Shown in pieces: positions 23,083 through 37,312 of a stretch of 64,000 nucleotides of DNA (its first letter is position 1; each line of letters opens with the position of its first letter). The notes beneath the pieces were generated by a model that searched no databases, was not told the DNA's origin, and saw only the letters and a list, made by a program, of their open reading frames with translations. The position numbers and the translations under genes were made by a program. Source of the DNA: Flaccisagitta enflata (lineage: Eukaryota > Chaetognatha > Sagittoidea > Aphragmophora); NCBI GenBank assembly GCA_965153355.1, contig OZ231126.1, positions 103,230,001-103,294,000 of the forward strand. The letters are read 5' to 3'.

Positions 23083-23170
<88 letters not shown>
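23083..23170. repeat. CT microsatellite
   Basis: More than 40 CT units. Confidence 0.97.
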
Positions 23171-23176
<6 letters not shown>

Positions 23177-23346
23177 TCTCTCTCTTACACGCGGATTGAC
23201 GAGGTGAGAAAGAGGAGGAGAGTGTAAGAAAAGAAAAAAAAAGTAAGGAAGGGAAGAAAAGATTGAAACATTGAACGAGAGAGAATGGAAAAGTTCATCA
23301 AGCAGCATGGTGTTTTTCCTTTTTCTCTCTCTCTCTCTTTTCCTCA

Positions 23347-23521
23347 AAAATCGTTTTTGTCTGTCCTTTCGCTGTCTCTCGGACGCGTCCACGTGGCTCT
23401 AGCGCGATCAGTCCTTCTAGTCGGTCCGTCCGTCCGTCTCGAGCGGCGCCGGCGAAGGACTGATCGCGCTAGAGCCGCGTGGACGCGTCCGAGAGACAGC
23501 AAAAGGACAGACAAAAACGAT
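23347..23521. repeat. Near-perfect GC-rich inverted repeat (arms about 70 bp)
   Basis: Left arm about 23349-23417 and right arm about 23456-23521 share, in inverted form, ATCGTTTTTGTCTGTCCTTT, GGACGCGTCCACG and TAGCGCGATCAGTCCTT with only a few mismatches. The loop is about 38 bp and GC-rich (GTCCGTCCGTCC, GGCGCCGGCG). An internal GGACGCGTCC palindrome sits in each arm. Confidence 0.9.
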
Positions 23522-23738
23522 CACGTGACTTCCGGGACGCTGTGACGCCGCCACTGCGTCGACCGGGCCCCCCCCCCTCTTCCTTCTCCCCGTACTTGGC
23601 GCCTGACTCCGACATACGACTTTTTTTTCTCGCCCGGTTGGCGAGACTTTTCCGACGACTCTCCGGAGGAGAGGGAGAAATAGGGGACACTCTCAGAGAG
23701 AAAAGAAAGGAAGAAACAGCAGGGAAGAGAGAGAGAGA

Positions 23739-23740
<2 letters not shown>

Positions 23741-23801
<61 letters not shown>
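23741..23801. repeat. CA microsatellite
   Basis: About 30 CA units preceded by a short GA run. Confidence 0.97.
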
Positions 23802-23803
<2 letters not shown>

Positions 23804-23940
23804 CGTGGTGTAACGCCATATGCGAGTATTTAACCACTTACTTTCTCTCTCTCTTGTTTCTTCTTTGGCTGAGAGAGGGCATGTTCGGGCAAAGAATAGA
23901 ATTCTTTTTTTTTCCTTGTTCTTATTTCTTTTCTTAATAA

Positions 23941-23945
<5 letters not shown>

Positions 23946-24007
<62 letters not shown>
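23946..24007. repeat. CT microsatellite
   Basis: About 31 CT units. Confidence 0.97.
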
Positions 24008-24013
<6 letters not shown>

Positions 24014-24174
24014 CTCTCTCCTTGACCATTCAGCATCACGTTATCCCAATACGTTGTCACGTAGTCCCTGTACTTTGTTATGCGATTGTCAATTGCTGTA
24101 AGAAACATAATTAATCTAAATTCTTTGGCTTCTTTTTATTTCTTTCCTTCCCTTTCACTCCCTTTCTGCGTTGT

Positions 24175-24351
<177 letters not shown>

Positions 24352-24360
24352 CTGCTTTTC

Positions 24361-24718
24361 TCTCAAAAGTCTCAAAAAGGAAAGTCGCAGTGGATCGCGA
24401 AATTGTTGCTCTATTGGCGCAAACTTTTATCGCCAAGGAAACTCACGTCTATAGTGTATGTCGGCGCTGATCAAATTGATCCGTCATACATTCTTCAATT
24501 GAGGAGTATCGCCACGCGACTGAAAATAAAGCTATTTGTATTTCGCGGAGGGGTGACTTCACCTCAGTTCTCACAATTATGGTGGAAAGCCGTGAAGAAG
24601 GGCGGTGGAACTAAAAAAATCGAAGATTCTGTAGATAGCTTTTATGATCGCGATGATGATGCTGATTACGACAACGATAATTTTGACGATGATGATGACA
24701 GCATCAATGTCAACAACT

Positions 24719-24782
<64 letters not shown>

Positions 24783-25531
24783 AAACAAAAACAACAACAA
24801 CAACAACAACAACAACCAAGAGCTCATAAGCGATCAATGTCTCGATTTTCTTAAAAGAATGATGAAAAAGGGCAAAAGAGACTGTTCCGCACACGTTACA
24901 CAATCACGGGGCGAAAGAAGGAAAGAGGGCACTTTGACCAAGTTAAATAAAAGACCCAAGATGGGGTCAATTAGAAACCTTTGCAAATATCTCACATTAT
25001 CCGATAATAAAGTGCAAAGGTTAATGACCAAGCAGTCGTCAAATGTCACAAATACGCCCCTTTCCGGCTTGGGAGTACTAACCCGTGCCGCGTGCCGGCG
25101 TTTGGCTACAGAGGGGCAAGATGACACAGGTAATATGGATGACCCAGCAAACGCCCCTCTGCCTAAAAAGAAAAAAAAATGGAAATGTTTATGGAGTTTC
25201 ACAATCTTCCAATGGAAAAGTACCTCTGGCCTCATCGCTCGCGCGGAAATCACCCAACGAGGTTCAGACTGACCCGCTTGTGTCTAAAATGGCGGTACTA
25301 TCAACCGACGACTACGACAAAAGTAACGACCCCATCGAGTCTGAGTTAGGGAGGTTAAAAGGCGTCAGCAAAAACTCTCAAATCTTAGATCCTATCAGCA
25401 ATATTTCTGAATGCGACTTGGCTCGAGATTCGGCCCTTTTGCTAGATGACCAATTTTGCTCCTTCGCCGTTGATAACATCAAGTCTCTTAACGATCCACT
25501 CACATCATCTCGGTCAGTCCAGTGTAAATGA
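24361..25531 (+). pseudogene. Frameshifted acidic/poly-Asn protein gene, unknown family
   Basis: Coding character is clear, but the frame changes twice. KVAVDREIVALLAQTFIAKE (24382-24441) is in one frame. A second frame, from about 24455, runs VGADQIDPSYILQLRSIATR and LKIKLFVFRGGVTSPQF, then an acidic DDDADYDNDNFDDDDD run and poly-Asn from an AAC array, then basic sequence to about 25170. At an A-run near 25169-25180 the frame changes again and continues to the stop at 25531 (DYDKSNDPIESELG, ARDSALLLDDQFCSFAVDN). The start is not clear and may lie upstream of the CT array or in a missing exon. I recognise no family. The well-ordered VGADQIDP/LFVFRGG part suggests a globular domain. It lies outside the recognised Polinton genes. 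Confidence 0.5.
24717..24815. repeat. AAC microsatellite inside a coding region
   Basis: About 30 AAC codons giving poly-Asn, broken by two AAAAAC units that give Lys. Confidence 0.95.
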
Positions 25532-25576
25532 ATAGAGAAAAAAAAATATTATTTTGGAAGAAAATATGAATATAAA

Positions 25577-25735
<159 letters not shown>

Positions 25736-26061
25736 CTAGCACCAGACTTGTAGGTTTTGACTTTACTTTTTTTATCTAGAAAAAATACAAAGAAAGAAAC
25801 TGAAATATCCGCCATAGACTTCGTCGCAGTCAGTTATCAAGTTGAGAAATGGATAACAAACAACATACAAATTAAATGGCAAAGAACATCAATCAAATGA
25901 ACTAAAACAAATGCAAATGCAAAAAAGAGCAATCAAAAATGAGATACAAGACGAAAAAGACAGAAAAAAGAAAGACGAACTTATTGTAAAGTACAAAGAA
26001 ACACAAGAAGCAATAAGAAATCAATATATTAAAGAAAAATCTGAAATTATACAAGGAAAAT

Positions 26062-28277
26062 TTGAAAAAAATTGTTTCTGACCAAAGTAAAACTGCTTTT
26101 TGGAATTTGAAGAAAAAGATCACCCGTGACCCAACTACCGAATCTTTAGTAGTCAAAAATGAAGAAGGCATAAAACAATTTGAACCAGATGCATATAAAG
26201 AAACACATGCTAATTACTATGAAAGCCTTTTTAAGAAAAGACCTTTCCCCCACCATCCATATCACGACCAAATTAAAGAGAAGATGTTAGAATACAGTCA
26301 AAATCATGAATATGACAACCTAGAATGCAATGCCATACCAACTAAAAATGAAATAAAGGAAATGATTGAACAGAAAAGAACAACAAGTCAGACCCCGACC
26401 TAAAGAATGAAATGCTGAAAAGACTTGGCGATGATAAGGTCGACTTTATATATCCCTTAGTACTAGCAGTCTACCGAGATCTTTGTGTAGCAAAGATATG
26501 GAACAAAGGCATCATAACTAGTCTGCACAAAGGAAAGGGGGATAAGGAGATACTGTCAAACCACCGGGGAATCGCAACCTCATCAACTATAGGCACTATA
26601 TTTGACTCTATTATAGATGACCGTATCAAAAAAATAGTCCCTTTCACACAGGCGCAAGGCGGCGGCAAGAAAGGAATGTCTACTTGTGACCATTTATTTG
26701 TACTACGAACCATTATTGAGATAAGCCGAACACAAAAAAAAGAAACTTTCCTAACATTTTATGATGTGAGTAAGGCCTATGACCATGTAGACAATCAGGA
26801 TCTACTCGTGACCATGTGGGAGAAGGGACTCAGAGGAACAACATGGCGAATACTCCAGGCATTAAATACAAATCTTTCTGCGGAAATAAAAACTAAATTT
26901 GGAAATACACGTGAGATTATAATGGAAATAGGCGGAAAACAAGGATCGCGCCTTACAGGGCGAATGTTTTCTAAGCTCATGGACTTACTATCTGAAGAGC
27001 TCATTGATGCAAAAGATGGATCTGAAATCACAGAGGACTTCATAGTCGCAGTATTGCTTTGGGTAGATGATGTCATATCATGCGCTGAAGGCATCGAAGA
27101 ACAAGAGAAAATGCTTGAAAAACTAAATCAATTTGCACTTAGACACAAGATAACATGGGGAGCAGCAAAATGCAAAGTGATGCGTATAGGAAAACATAAA
27201 GATGGAGAACGAGAATGGAAAATTGGAAATATGGCTATAGAAGAAACTATGCAATATAAATACCTCGGAGATTGGATCACAAATGACGGTATAAATAAAT
27301 GCAACATCGAAGCACGACAGAAAAATCTCCAAGCCACTACAATCTACATCAATACCATCGCATCTTATGAGGTATTAAACCAAATCGAGACCGCTGTCAT
27401 CCTACAACTCCATGAAAGCAAAAATATTAGTAGCTTCCTTACCAACGCCGAATCATGGAGTTTAAATAAAGGAGAAGTAGATAACCTCGAAAGAGCTGAA
27501 ATCCGCGCTGTGGAACAACTATTCAATCTACCCATCCATACACCCACAATAGCCATTCTATATACATTTGGACTTCTTTATACAAAGCAGCGAGTAGACA
27601 AAATTCAACTAAACTGGCTCCACCGCATCATGCAACGTAGTGATGATGACTGGACCAAAAAAGCAATAATCAGGCAACGGACATTTAACTTGACATGGTA
27701 CAAGAATTTAGTCACAAACCTAGAAACATACAAACTCCCCACCCAACTGGAAGAAATAAAATCCATTCCACCAATCAGATGGAAGCAAATGGTTTACAAT
27801 GCAATTGAGAAAAGGAATAAGGAACGACTATTAGAAAACTGTTACAAGACAAATACAGGCAACTCAACACCAAAACCAAAGACATCTACTCTAATAGAAA
27901 AAATTGACAATCCTACTTATATCAGGAAACCTGAACCCGAAGTCCTGCACCTAACCAAGCTTGGAACACGGACAATGTTAATAGCACGCTATGGCATGTT
28001 GCAATGCGGAAAAAATTTCGGAGGCACTATCGGGGGAACATGCGGGCAATGTAATATATATGATGACGAAAATCACCGCCTAAATCACTGTACCAAATGG
28101 AGAGAAATAAACTACTGCGATAAGGAAGAAAAAGTTGATTTTGATCTTGTCTATTCAAGAGATTTAAATACCCTTAGAGAAGTTATCAAAAAACTCCAGC
28201 CTGTCTGGAACACAAGAAACGCTCACGGAACTATGAATTCAGTAAATTGTAATGCTGCCATGATCAGCTCTACTTAA
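26062..28277 (+). pseudogene. LINE reverse transcriptase ORF2, frameshifted
   Basis: Two frames, 26062-26403 and 26412-28277 (621 codons), join at a frameshift near 26380-26410. Reverse transcriptase motifs: the N-terminal IITSLHKGKGDKEILSNHRGI block, motif A FYDVSKAYDHVD (about 26758-26793), motif B GGKQGSRLTG (about 26930), motif C LLWVDDVIS (about 27055-27080, WVDD where most enzymes have YADD), and the thumb-side QYKYLGDWI. The C-terminus has a CCHC-type knuckle, CGQCNIYDDENHRLNHC. This enzyme copies element RNA into DNA at a nick. The family (clade) cannot be fixed without alignment. Apart from the one frameshift the main part is open, so the copy is fairly young. Confidence 0.85.
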
Positions 28278-28317
28278 CCAGTTATCTCAGTTTCTCTCTT
28301 TTTCCGTCTGTCTGTCC

Positions 28318-28426
<109 letters not shown>

Positions 28427-28599
28427 TAATGCATATTATTCTTGATATTTATTTTCTTGACGCCTACTACTTTTAAAATTCCTATGTAACACATATTTCA
28501 TACGTTCTGAACTACTATTTATTATGAATGTACATGTACATGTACGGCTCTGTAACAATTCTATTGTTTGTGTGTTAAATGCACATATAGAGCATTACA

Positions 28600-28621
28600 A
28601 TCAATCAATCAATCAATCAAT
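28600..28621. repeat. AATC tail of the LINE
   Basis: Five tandem AATC units after GAGCATTAC. Short tandem tails like this mark the 3' ends of many LINEs. Confidence 0.6.
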
Positions 28622-28743
28622 ACCTTCAGGGCCGCTGCTCTGCTCCCTCCCTCACAGTCAATCACAGACTACTCTAGCAGGGCACGGGTACCGCTGACCA
28701 TCTGACGCTTTTGCGACTACTCCTCTTCTCGTCTTCTTCTTCT

Positions 28744-28901
28744 TCTTTTTCTTTTTCTTTTTCTTTTTCTTTTTCTTTTTCTTTTTCTTTTTCTTTTTCT
28801 TCTTCTTCTTCTTCTTCTTCTTCTTCTTCTTCTTCTTCTTCTTCTTCTTCTTCTTCTTCTTCTTCTTCTTCTTCTTCTTCTTCTTCTTCTTCTTCTTCTT
28901 C
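28744..28901. repeat. CTTTTT and CTT compound microsatellite
   Basis: About nine CTTTTT units (28744-28800), then about 33 CTT units (to about 28901). Confidence 0.95.
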
Positions 28902-29169
28902 TGTTGACAGGTGGGCAGAAGCGTCCAACCTTCATCCACACCCTCTCTCCCCACACACATACACAAAAAGCAACTAAAATGGATTTTGACTCGTGCTCAC
29001 GGCCCAACGGACGGCCCAATACATGTACAAACCAACGGCCTCTTATTCAGTGTCCGCAACTAAAAAGAAAGTTGATTAAGTGGAAATCTGAGTTCTTTCG
29101 TTGCGAAATTTGATTTCAAGTGCTTTTTAACTTCTTTTTTTATCGGTTTTCCTTATTTCTTTTTTTTTC

Positions 29170-29525
<356 letters not shown>

Positions 29526-29756
29526 TTCTTTCCTTTTTTCTTTTTATTTCATTCTTTTTTTTGTTTCCCTTTGTTTGTTTGTTTGTTTGTTTGTTTCTAT
29601 CTTTCTTTCTTTCCTCGTCTCTTTACTTCACCTCCTCATTACCTCTTTCTTTCCTACTTTCTCGTTGTTCTTTATCCCCACTACCTTCTTTTTTTACTTT
29701 TAAAAGAATTCATTTCTGATGATCACAAGATCTTTGACACACCACGTAATCTGGGG

Positions 29757-29892
29757 TGAGATTAATACCCGAGCAATACCCAAGCAATACCCGAGCTATA
29801 CCCGAGCAATACCCGAGCAGTATTGCTTGGGTATTGCTCGGGTATTGCTCGGGTATTGCTCGGGTATTGCTTGGATATGCTCGGGTTTACCT
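29757..29892. repeat. Hairpin minisatellite (11-bp unit), copy 1
   Basis: Units AATACCCGAGC (29765-29820) are followed at once by the inverted units GCTCGGGTATT (29820-29890), so the whole block is a long imperfect hairpin. Flanked by GGTGAGATT, like copies 2 and 3 near 39.7-40.1 kb. Confidence 0.9.
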
Positions 29893-29894
29893 CA

Positions 29895-30425
29895 AGACGC
29901 ATTTCCTCATGACAAAAATACTTTAAAAAGGTGTTTTTGCCCCATTGCGCCCCTCTTATCAAGACCACATTTGTACAAGTAAATTATACCCTGACTCCAG
30001 AGCTTCGGTTTGGTTCATCAATGTTGTCAAATCAATGAACTTTCACTCTAAAAGCATAGTCACAAAGAAAACAAAGTCTCGCTCCTCTTGCCCCGCGCTT
30101 TTGTTTCAACCGTTTCTTTTGGGGTTTTTCTTCTGTATGACTTTTTTTCATGCTTGGGAAGTTTCTGATCAATTTAAGTGAGTCTGCATCAGCGTGAGCG
30201 ATCAACTAAGTATTTTGAGTGCATAAATAAGATACAAGTGTAAACGCATGTTGAATACCTTTTTCTTTTAAATCACATGCTACACGACTCTCTACCTCCC
30301 TTGGTCGGTTGGTTGGTTGGTCGGTCGGTCAGTTGGTCGGTTTGTCGGTTGGACCTGTATTTCTTCGCATGCCTGTATATAAGGGTTTGAAGATGGGGAA
30401 GGAAATCAAAGGGGGAGAAAAGAGA
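29895..30425. other. No recognisable gene
   Basis: AT-rich sequence with a GGTTGGTCGGTC run (30300-30350). No feature is supported. Confidence 0.4.
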
Positions 30426-30427
30426 AC

Positions 30428-30570
30428 AAGGCTGGATACACGGCTACCCCAGTCGCGTGCGGGTGGGCAGGGGCTGTAATTGAGTTCACCAGATCATTTG
30501 GGCAGGAGCAGTGAAGCCAAAAACCGCAAAAAAACTGACGGACGGATGAACCGATGCACAGTAGTCAGTA
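30428..30570 (-). repeat. SINE-like dispersed repeat copy
   Basis: AACAAGGCTGGATACACGGC, ACCCCAGTCGCGTGCGGGTG, GGGCAGGAGCAGTGAAG and GACGGACGGATGAACC occur in that order, matching the copy at 1868 and, inverted, 42328. Confidence 0.7.
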
Positions 30571-31719
30571 CAGCGAATCTGTTGTTATGGATGCAGGAAG
30601 GCTAAATACGATAAATCGCGAACATCATCAAAATCGGTCAATCACTGTTTACTGATAAATCTGCATCTCTCATACATGTTTCAACTGTATTTGAGTAAAG
30701 AAATTCATTATTTTACCGTATTTTTTCCATTTAGCGCCCCCCCCTCCAAAAAGTGCCGCCATCTCTTTTTTTTTTAGTATTACATTTTTCAGAAGAGATA
30801 TGGACAAAAACATAGGGTTAAATGATGAAATGATACAACAAATTGAGTCATTTTCAAAGACTTTCAAACAGATACATGCAATGACTATCTCCATTTTGAG
30901 TCAAAATTAGCATTTTAGTAGCCTTTCATAAATGAATGACAGTTCATCTTAATAAAGGGGCGCTTATTGGAGGGTTAAGAAGCAAAGTCATGTTTCAATT
31001 TTAAAAGCGCCTGGGGCTTAGTCAAAAGTGAGCTAGTCGGAAAATTCCCCAATATTCCCCAAAATTTCGGAAAATTTCGGAAAATTTCAGAAAATTCCCC
31101 AAAATTTCGAATTCAATCTTTAAAATCAATTTTTTTTCAAGAAAATTCAATTGAGTTTGTGAACAAAGTTGATTTTCTAGATGTTCTAAGTCTGAATTGG
31201 TAAGAAAAATTTAACAAGGGCAAGTGAAGGCCAATAAGTGCGCCTCGCTTGATTATGAATTTGTGAATGAAAGTTTTTTTGTAAATTAATGAAAGAATGA
31301 ATGAATGAATGAATGATTGAATGAATGAATGAATGAATGACAATGAACATGGTGAGGCATGAAAGGTGATAGGAATGAAGAAATACGTCAGAATCAGCCG
31401 TTTTGCGCAATTCAAACGTTTGCGTGACCGACCGACCGACCAACCAACCAACCAACCGACTGACCGACGGACATGACCTCTTATAGAATTGTGAGGACGC
31501 ACTTAAAAAGTAGAGGGAGCTCAAAAAACGTACCCAAAAAACAATCATTTATAAAATATGCTGCGGCTAATTTGTATACGGAAATAAACTATACTTATAA
31601 AAAAATTGCACGGCTATGCACGGTCCAAAACTGACAGAAACCTACTCCCTGGCATCTTCTGTTGAGGCTCATATACCGCTGATGATGTGCAGCGAGGTGG
31701 AAAATTCGAAAGAGAAGAA

Positions 31720-31791
31720 GAAGTAGAAGAAGAAGAAGAAGAAGAAGAAGAAGAAGAAGAAGAAGAAGAAGAAGAAGAAGAAGAGTGAAAG

Positions 31792-31848
<57 letters not shown>
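31720..31848. repeat. AAG then GA compound microsatellite
   Basis: About 20 AAG units, then about 26 GA units. Confidence 0.95.
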
Positions 31849-31851
<3 letters not shown>

Positions 31852-32570
31852 CTTAGTTTCTCTCAAATTAAGTTTGTTAAAATAGGTTTTAAGAATCCGC
31901 CATTTTTTTTTACGCCAAGGTTAGAAAAGGTTAAGTAAAATTTGCCTGATATCATTTGATGAAGCGATATACAGCTATTGGTCGACATGAATTGAAGTTT
32001 TCATGGGAATGACATATTGTGAAATTATCCCTACCTCGGACTCCTGTTTTGGACTTTAAAAACGCAATTATGGACATGTTCCGATCCCAGTTCGCCTAAT
32101 TTTGTGAGAGGTGTTATAAAACATTTTGTTGATTTAAATAAAATTTTGAAGGGGAATTTTTTTCTCTTTAGCACCAAGTGATAGAATAGACCTCCCTGAA
32201 GCCCAAACCACTCGCCGTCATGACCAAGCATTTTTCTTGACCTATGAAAGCCTCCCCCGTAGCGTGCGCGGGAGTTTGCTCAAGCTCAAATTCACGATAT
32301 AACAGGCAAAAAACTTTTTTTTTGTTCTGCCAAGCTACCATCCATTATACTTAAAATTTTGATAGGCTATGTAGCAAAAAAAAGGCCAAAAGCACCTTAC
32401 TGTTTATGTCACACTGATGTCACACTCAAAACCACTATATAAAAGACATCAAAAATCATCAAGCCCAACCAGCTATGAGTCATTTCTGTTTGAGTGCAAT
32501 CCCTAAAGGAGCACCAAAACATTTGATAGTGACTGTTTGTCATTTACAATGGAAGAAGTGACGCGGGGGA

Positions 32571-32740
32571 TCGTTGCAGACGGGTGGGCAGGGGCAGCCA
32601 ACCCCCACCCGACCCCCCTTTCAACACAGACGCATACACAAAAAGCTTCTAAAATGCTCGTTTTCCTACTTTTTTCAACTCGTGCTCACGGACCGACAGA
32701 CGGACCAACTGACCAAAGGACGGACAAAGTCTCTTAAGTC
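32571..32740 (-). repeat. SINE-like dispersed repeat copy
   Basis: GACGGGTGGGCAGGGGCAGCC, ACACAGACGCATACACAAAA, CAACTCGTGCTCACGGACC and GGACGGACAAAGTCTCTTAA match parts of the 28903 and 38926 copies. Confidence 0.65.
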
Positions 32741-32959
32741 AAGGTGCACACAAAGGGACAATTTCAACGGTCAAATCATATTCTAAAAAAAGAATTGAAA
32801 TGATTAATTTGCAATTTTTTAAAAGGAAGTTATGTTTTTAGTAAATGATATTGATTTATTTGCATTGAGAATCATTTATGTGTTCAAAATCATTAGGAAA
32901 AATTGAGAAAAATAAAATAAAATGAGCATCCATTCAGTAATTTGTCTTGGGTGAAATTT

Positions 32960-33085
32960 TTAATCAGTCTCTGAATGCAAAAGTTTGCATTTCAAAAACA
33001 TAGCTCTGTTCTTAAAACATATATAAAAAAGGCTATGTTGTTAGAAATGCAAATATCTGCAATCCAAGAGAGATTAAGAATTGCA
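32960..33085. mobile_element. Foldback element related to 14550-14702
   Basis: Arms share AATCAGTCTCTGAATGCAAA on the left and an inverted AATGCAAATATCTGCAATCC/AGAGATTAAG on the right. The GCAAA/TTTGC blocks and small loop resemble the element at 14550. Confidence 0.6.
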
Positions 33086-33189
33086 AGTGAAATGACTTCC
33101 CAAATTTGCTGCTCGAGTGCACCGCGACTTATAAAGTGGTGTGTCCGCAACTAAAAAGGAAAAAGAACAAAGAGGTGAAGAAGACAAGG

Positions 33190-33670
33190 CAAATAAGAAG
33201 AAGAAGAAAAAGAAAAAGAAAAAGAAAAAGAAAAGGAAAAAGAAAAAGAAAAAGAAGAGGAAGAAGAAGAAGAGAAGAAGAAGAAGAAGAAGAGAAGAAG
33301 AAGAAGAGGAGAAGAAGAAGAAGGAAAAGAAAAGAAAAGAAAAAGAAAAGGAAAGAAAAAGTAAAAGAAAGAAAAGAAAAGAAAAGAAGGAAAAAAGAAA
33401 AAGAAAAGAAAAGAAAAGAAAAGAAAAAGGAAAAGAAAAAGTAAAGAAAAAGAAAAAGAAAAAGAAAAAAAGAAAAGAAAAGAAAAGAAAAGAAAAGAAA
33501 AGAAAAGAAAAGAAAAGAAGAAGAAGAAGAAGAAGAAGAAGAAGAAGAAGAAGAAGAAGAAGAAAAAGAAAAAGGAAAAAGGAAAAGAAAAAGAAAAAGA
33601 AAAAGAAAAAGAAAAAGAAAAAGAAAAGGAGGATAAAAAAGAAAAAGAAAAAGAAAAAGAGAGAAAAAAA
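33190..33670. repeat. Polypurine tract (AAAAAG, AAAAG and AAG repeats)
   Basis: About 480 bp of one-strand purines, giving Lys/Glu/Arg ORFs on one strand and Phe/Leu/Ser on the other. Both are spurious. Polypurine tracts of this length can form triplex DNA (known property). Confidence 0.95.
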
Positions 33671-33825
33671 GAAGCACTGTGGATCCTGCGAGCCACCAGG
33701 ACGTTTTGGACATTACAATGAGTTTCTCTTCGGTTTGGTACCGTCCTTACGTGCATGATCAACATTTTATTATCAAAAAAATATTTTAGCCCTTTCTGAG
33801 AAAAAAATCACTTTTTGTGAAAATC

Positions 33826-33968
33826 TTTTGCATATGCAACATAATTCGCGTATGCAACACACATATGTTGCATACGCAAAATATCACGCGTATGCAACAC
33901 ACTTGTTGCATACGCGAAGTATTCCGCATATGCAACACACATATGTCACATGGGCAAAATATCACACA
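33826..33968. repeat. Alternating direct and inverted GCGTATGCAACACA repeats
   Basis: GCGTATGCAACACA/CATATGTTGCATACGC blocks occur about five times in alternating orientation, followed by a GA array (33981-34018). Confidence 0.8.
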
Positions 33969-33976
33969 TTTACATC

Positions 33977-34019
<43 letters not shown>

Positions 34020-34023
<4 letters not shown>

Positions 34024-34930
34024 TATGATGATGACAATGACGATGATGATGACACCCGCTCGTGGTCGATTGACATGATGATGTTCCAATGTTGAAGCAT
34101 GTTGGCGAAATTTTTATAAGAAAAGGAAAATTCATTCAAAATGATTTTCCTCTTCTTTTTTTCTTTTTCCTCTTATTTCTTTTTTTCTTTTTGTTCTTTT
34201 CTAATCTGTTTTTATCAGTACTTAACAAATTTGAAGAGAAAAAAATTCATGTAAACCAATTTGTCAATGAAAAAAAAATGAAACAACATGCAGAGTTTTG
34301 TGTCTCTCAGAAGGCGCCGTTGACGTTGTATTTGGAAAACCTAAGTTACTACCTTTGAAATAAATATACGGACAGCTGGAGAAAAGTTAGCCTTTTCACT
34401 CACTGAATGAGGTATATGCCCAAATCATTGAATTTTTAGTCATTATATGGTATTTTGATCTATCAAGAGCTTCTGTTCTTTTTATGGGATCCGTCTATGA
34501 TTTTTCATCTTGAATCCGTGTATCCTTTGCCTCTCAAAAAGCAACAAAAAATCAAAGAATCAGTTTTGTTTTCTTTTATTACCAGATAATTTCAGGGCAT
34601 TATGATTGACTGCAGTCCTCAATTTTTTCAACAATCAAAAAATTTGTCAAAAATATGATCTATTGAGATCAAGCAGAATGATTTTGCTCACTCCGTTTAG
34701 ATTCGAGAGCTATTTCAAAGTAGGTTGTCCTTTGAAGATACAAACTGAAAACCTCTAAATTAGATTTTGGTAAAAAAAAAAACAGGTTTCTTCAAAACGC
34801 TCTCATTTGGAAACGGATTAAGCTACCAAGCTCTGCTTGGTCTTGAATGGAAGATTTTTTGTCACAGTTTATGGATCTGCTTTCATTGTTTTATTGGATG
34901 TGAAAGTTTAGCTGCTATAATCACGGTTAG
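34020..34930. other. No recognisable gene
   Basis: AT-rich sequence. Short ORFs lack coding character. Confidence 0.4.
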
Positions 34931-34934
34931 GTGT

Positions 34935-35983
<1,049 letters not shown>

Positions 35984-36825
35984 ATGGTCTATAAACTAAT
36001 ATTTAAATTGTGGAAATGGTTCATAAACTAGGAGTGGTGCGCGTAATACGTAAGCAGGGTGGTGTTAGGAGGTCAGGTGCCTTTTCTTTCAAGAACTTGA
36101 TTTCTTATAATTGCCGTTTGTCGTTTGTTGTGCCCTTATATTTTTTGATATGGTGGTTCGCCGTTCGCCGTTTACTGTCAAGACAAAATCGTTGAGACAA
36201 ATCCGTCGAGACAAAACATTATATTCTTGACTAAATAGTTGAGGACATATATTGACGAGACATCCATTGACGAGACATTTATGACCCTACTCACGCAAAC
36301 CGCATCTCTCTGACTAATTGTGTTCAAAAGTTCTTCAACTTATAATGAAATATTTCAATTTCAAGTTTACCAGTTTTACACTTTCATCTAATGATATAGT
36401 TTTGCTCCTGACTGAATTACTTCTATACGCATTGAGCTAGACAGATGCGGTTTGCGTAGACTGCTTGCAAATTCGAAGAGCTTCATTTATGTCACCAATT
36501 TATCAATGATTTTTTGAGTCTTTCTGGAGCTTTATGTCTAGGTGTAGCGAAGAAAGGGGATAAAAAAAGTGGCGAGAATGGTCTGGAAGGCCATCACCCC
36601 AAAATACTTCAAAAAGCGCTTCAAAACACTTCCCGGACAAATGACGGCTGTAATTCAGTCAAATGGGGCTCACACTAAATATTGATGGCTCCATGTTTGA
36701 TTTGTATCCATTTTCAAATCATTAAATGAACTTATTTTCAAAGTGTAAAGATTTCTTTTGTGAAGATAGTAACAAAGACAGCATGCTTGCAAGCAAGCGC
36801 ATGCATGCGCGTGCGTGTATGTGCA

Positions 36826-37120
<295 letters not shown>

Positions 37121-37136
37121 GACAACGATTTACTAT

Positions 37137-37312
37137 CTTTTTTAGTCGCGCTCACGCGACACTACACCTTGCCGTGTTGGTCGCTATGTCGATCTCTCGG
37201 TTCATCCATCACATTCTTTATTCCAAGCGGTTTTGGCATAACTGCTCCTGCTGCTCCTGCTCATGCTCAACCTTCCGCGACTGGTTTGCCGTGTATCTGA
37301 CCTTGTTACTTT
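37137..37312 (+). repeat. SINE-like dispersed repeat copy (diverged)
   Basis: TTTTTTAGTCGCGCTCACGC at the start, then TTGCCGTGTTGGTCGCT, CTGCTCCTGCTCATGC, and CGACTGGTTTGCCGTGTATC at the end. Confidence 0.6.

Larger units (their letters stand above)
30570..33810. other. Gene-free stretch with repeats
   Basis: Contains GAATGAAT repeats (31290-31340), a partial SINE-like block (about 31410-31500, minus), AAG (31720-31785) and GA (31796-31848) arrays, a SINE-like copy (32571-32740), a foldback (32960-33085) and a purine tract (33190-33670). No gene is supported. Confidence 0.5.

Noticed and set aside
33106-33765. Lys/Glu-rich ORF of about 200 residues
   Set aside because: Polypurine tract translation; no non-repetitive coding part.
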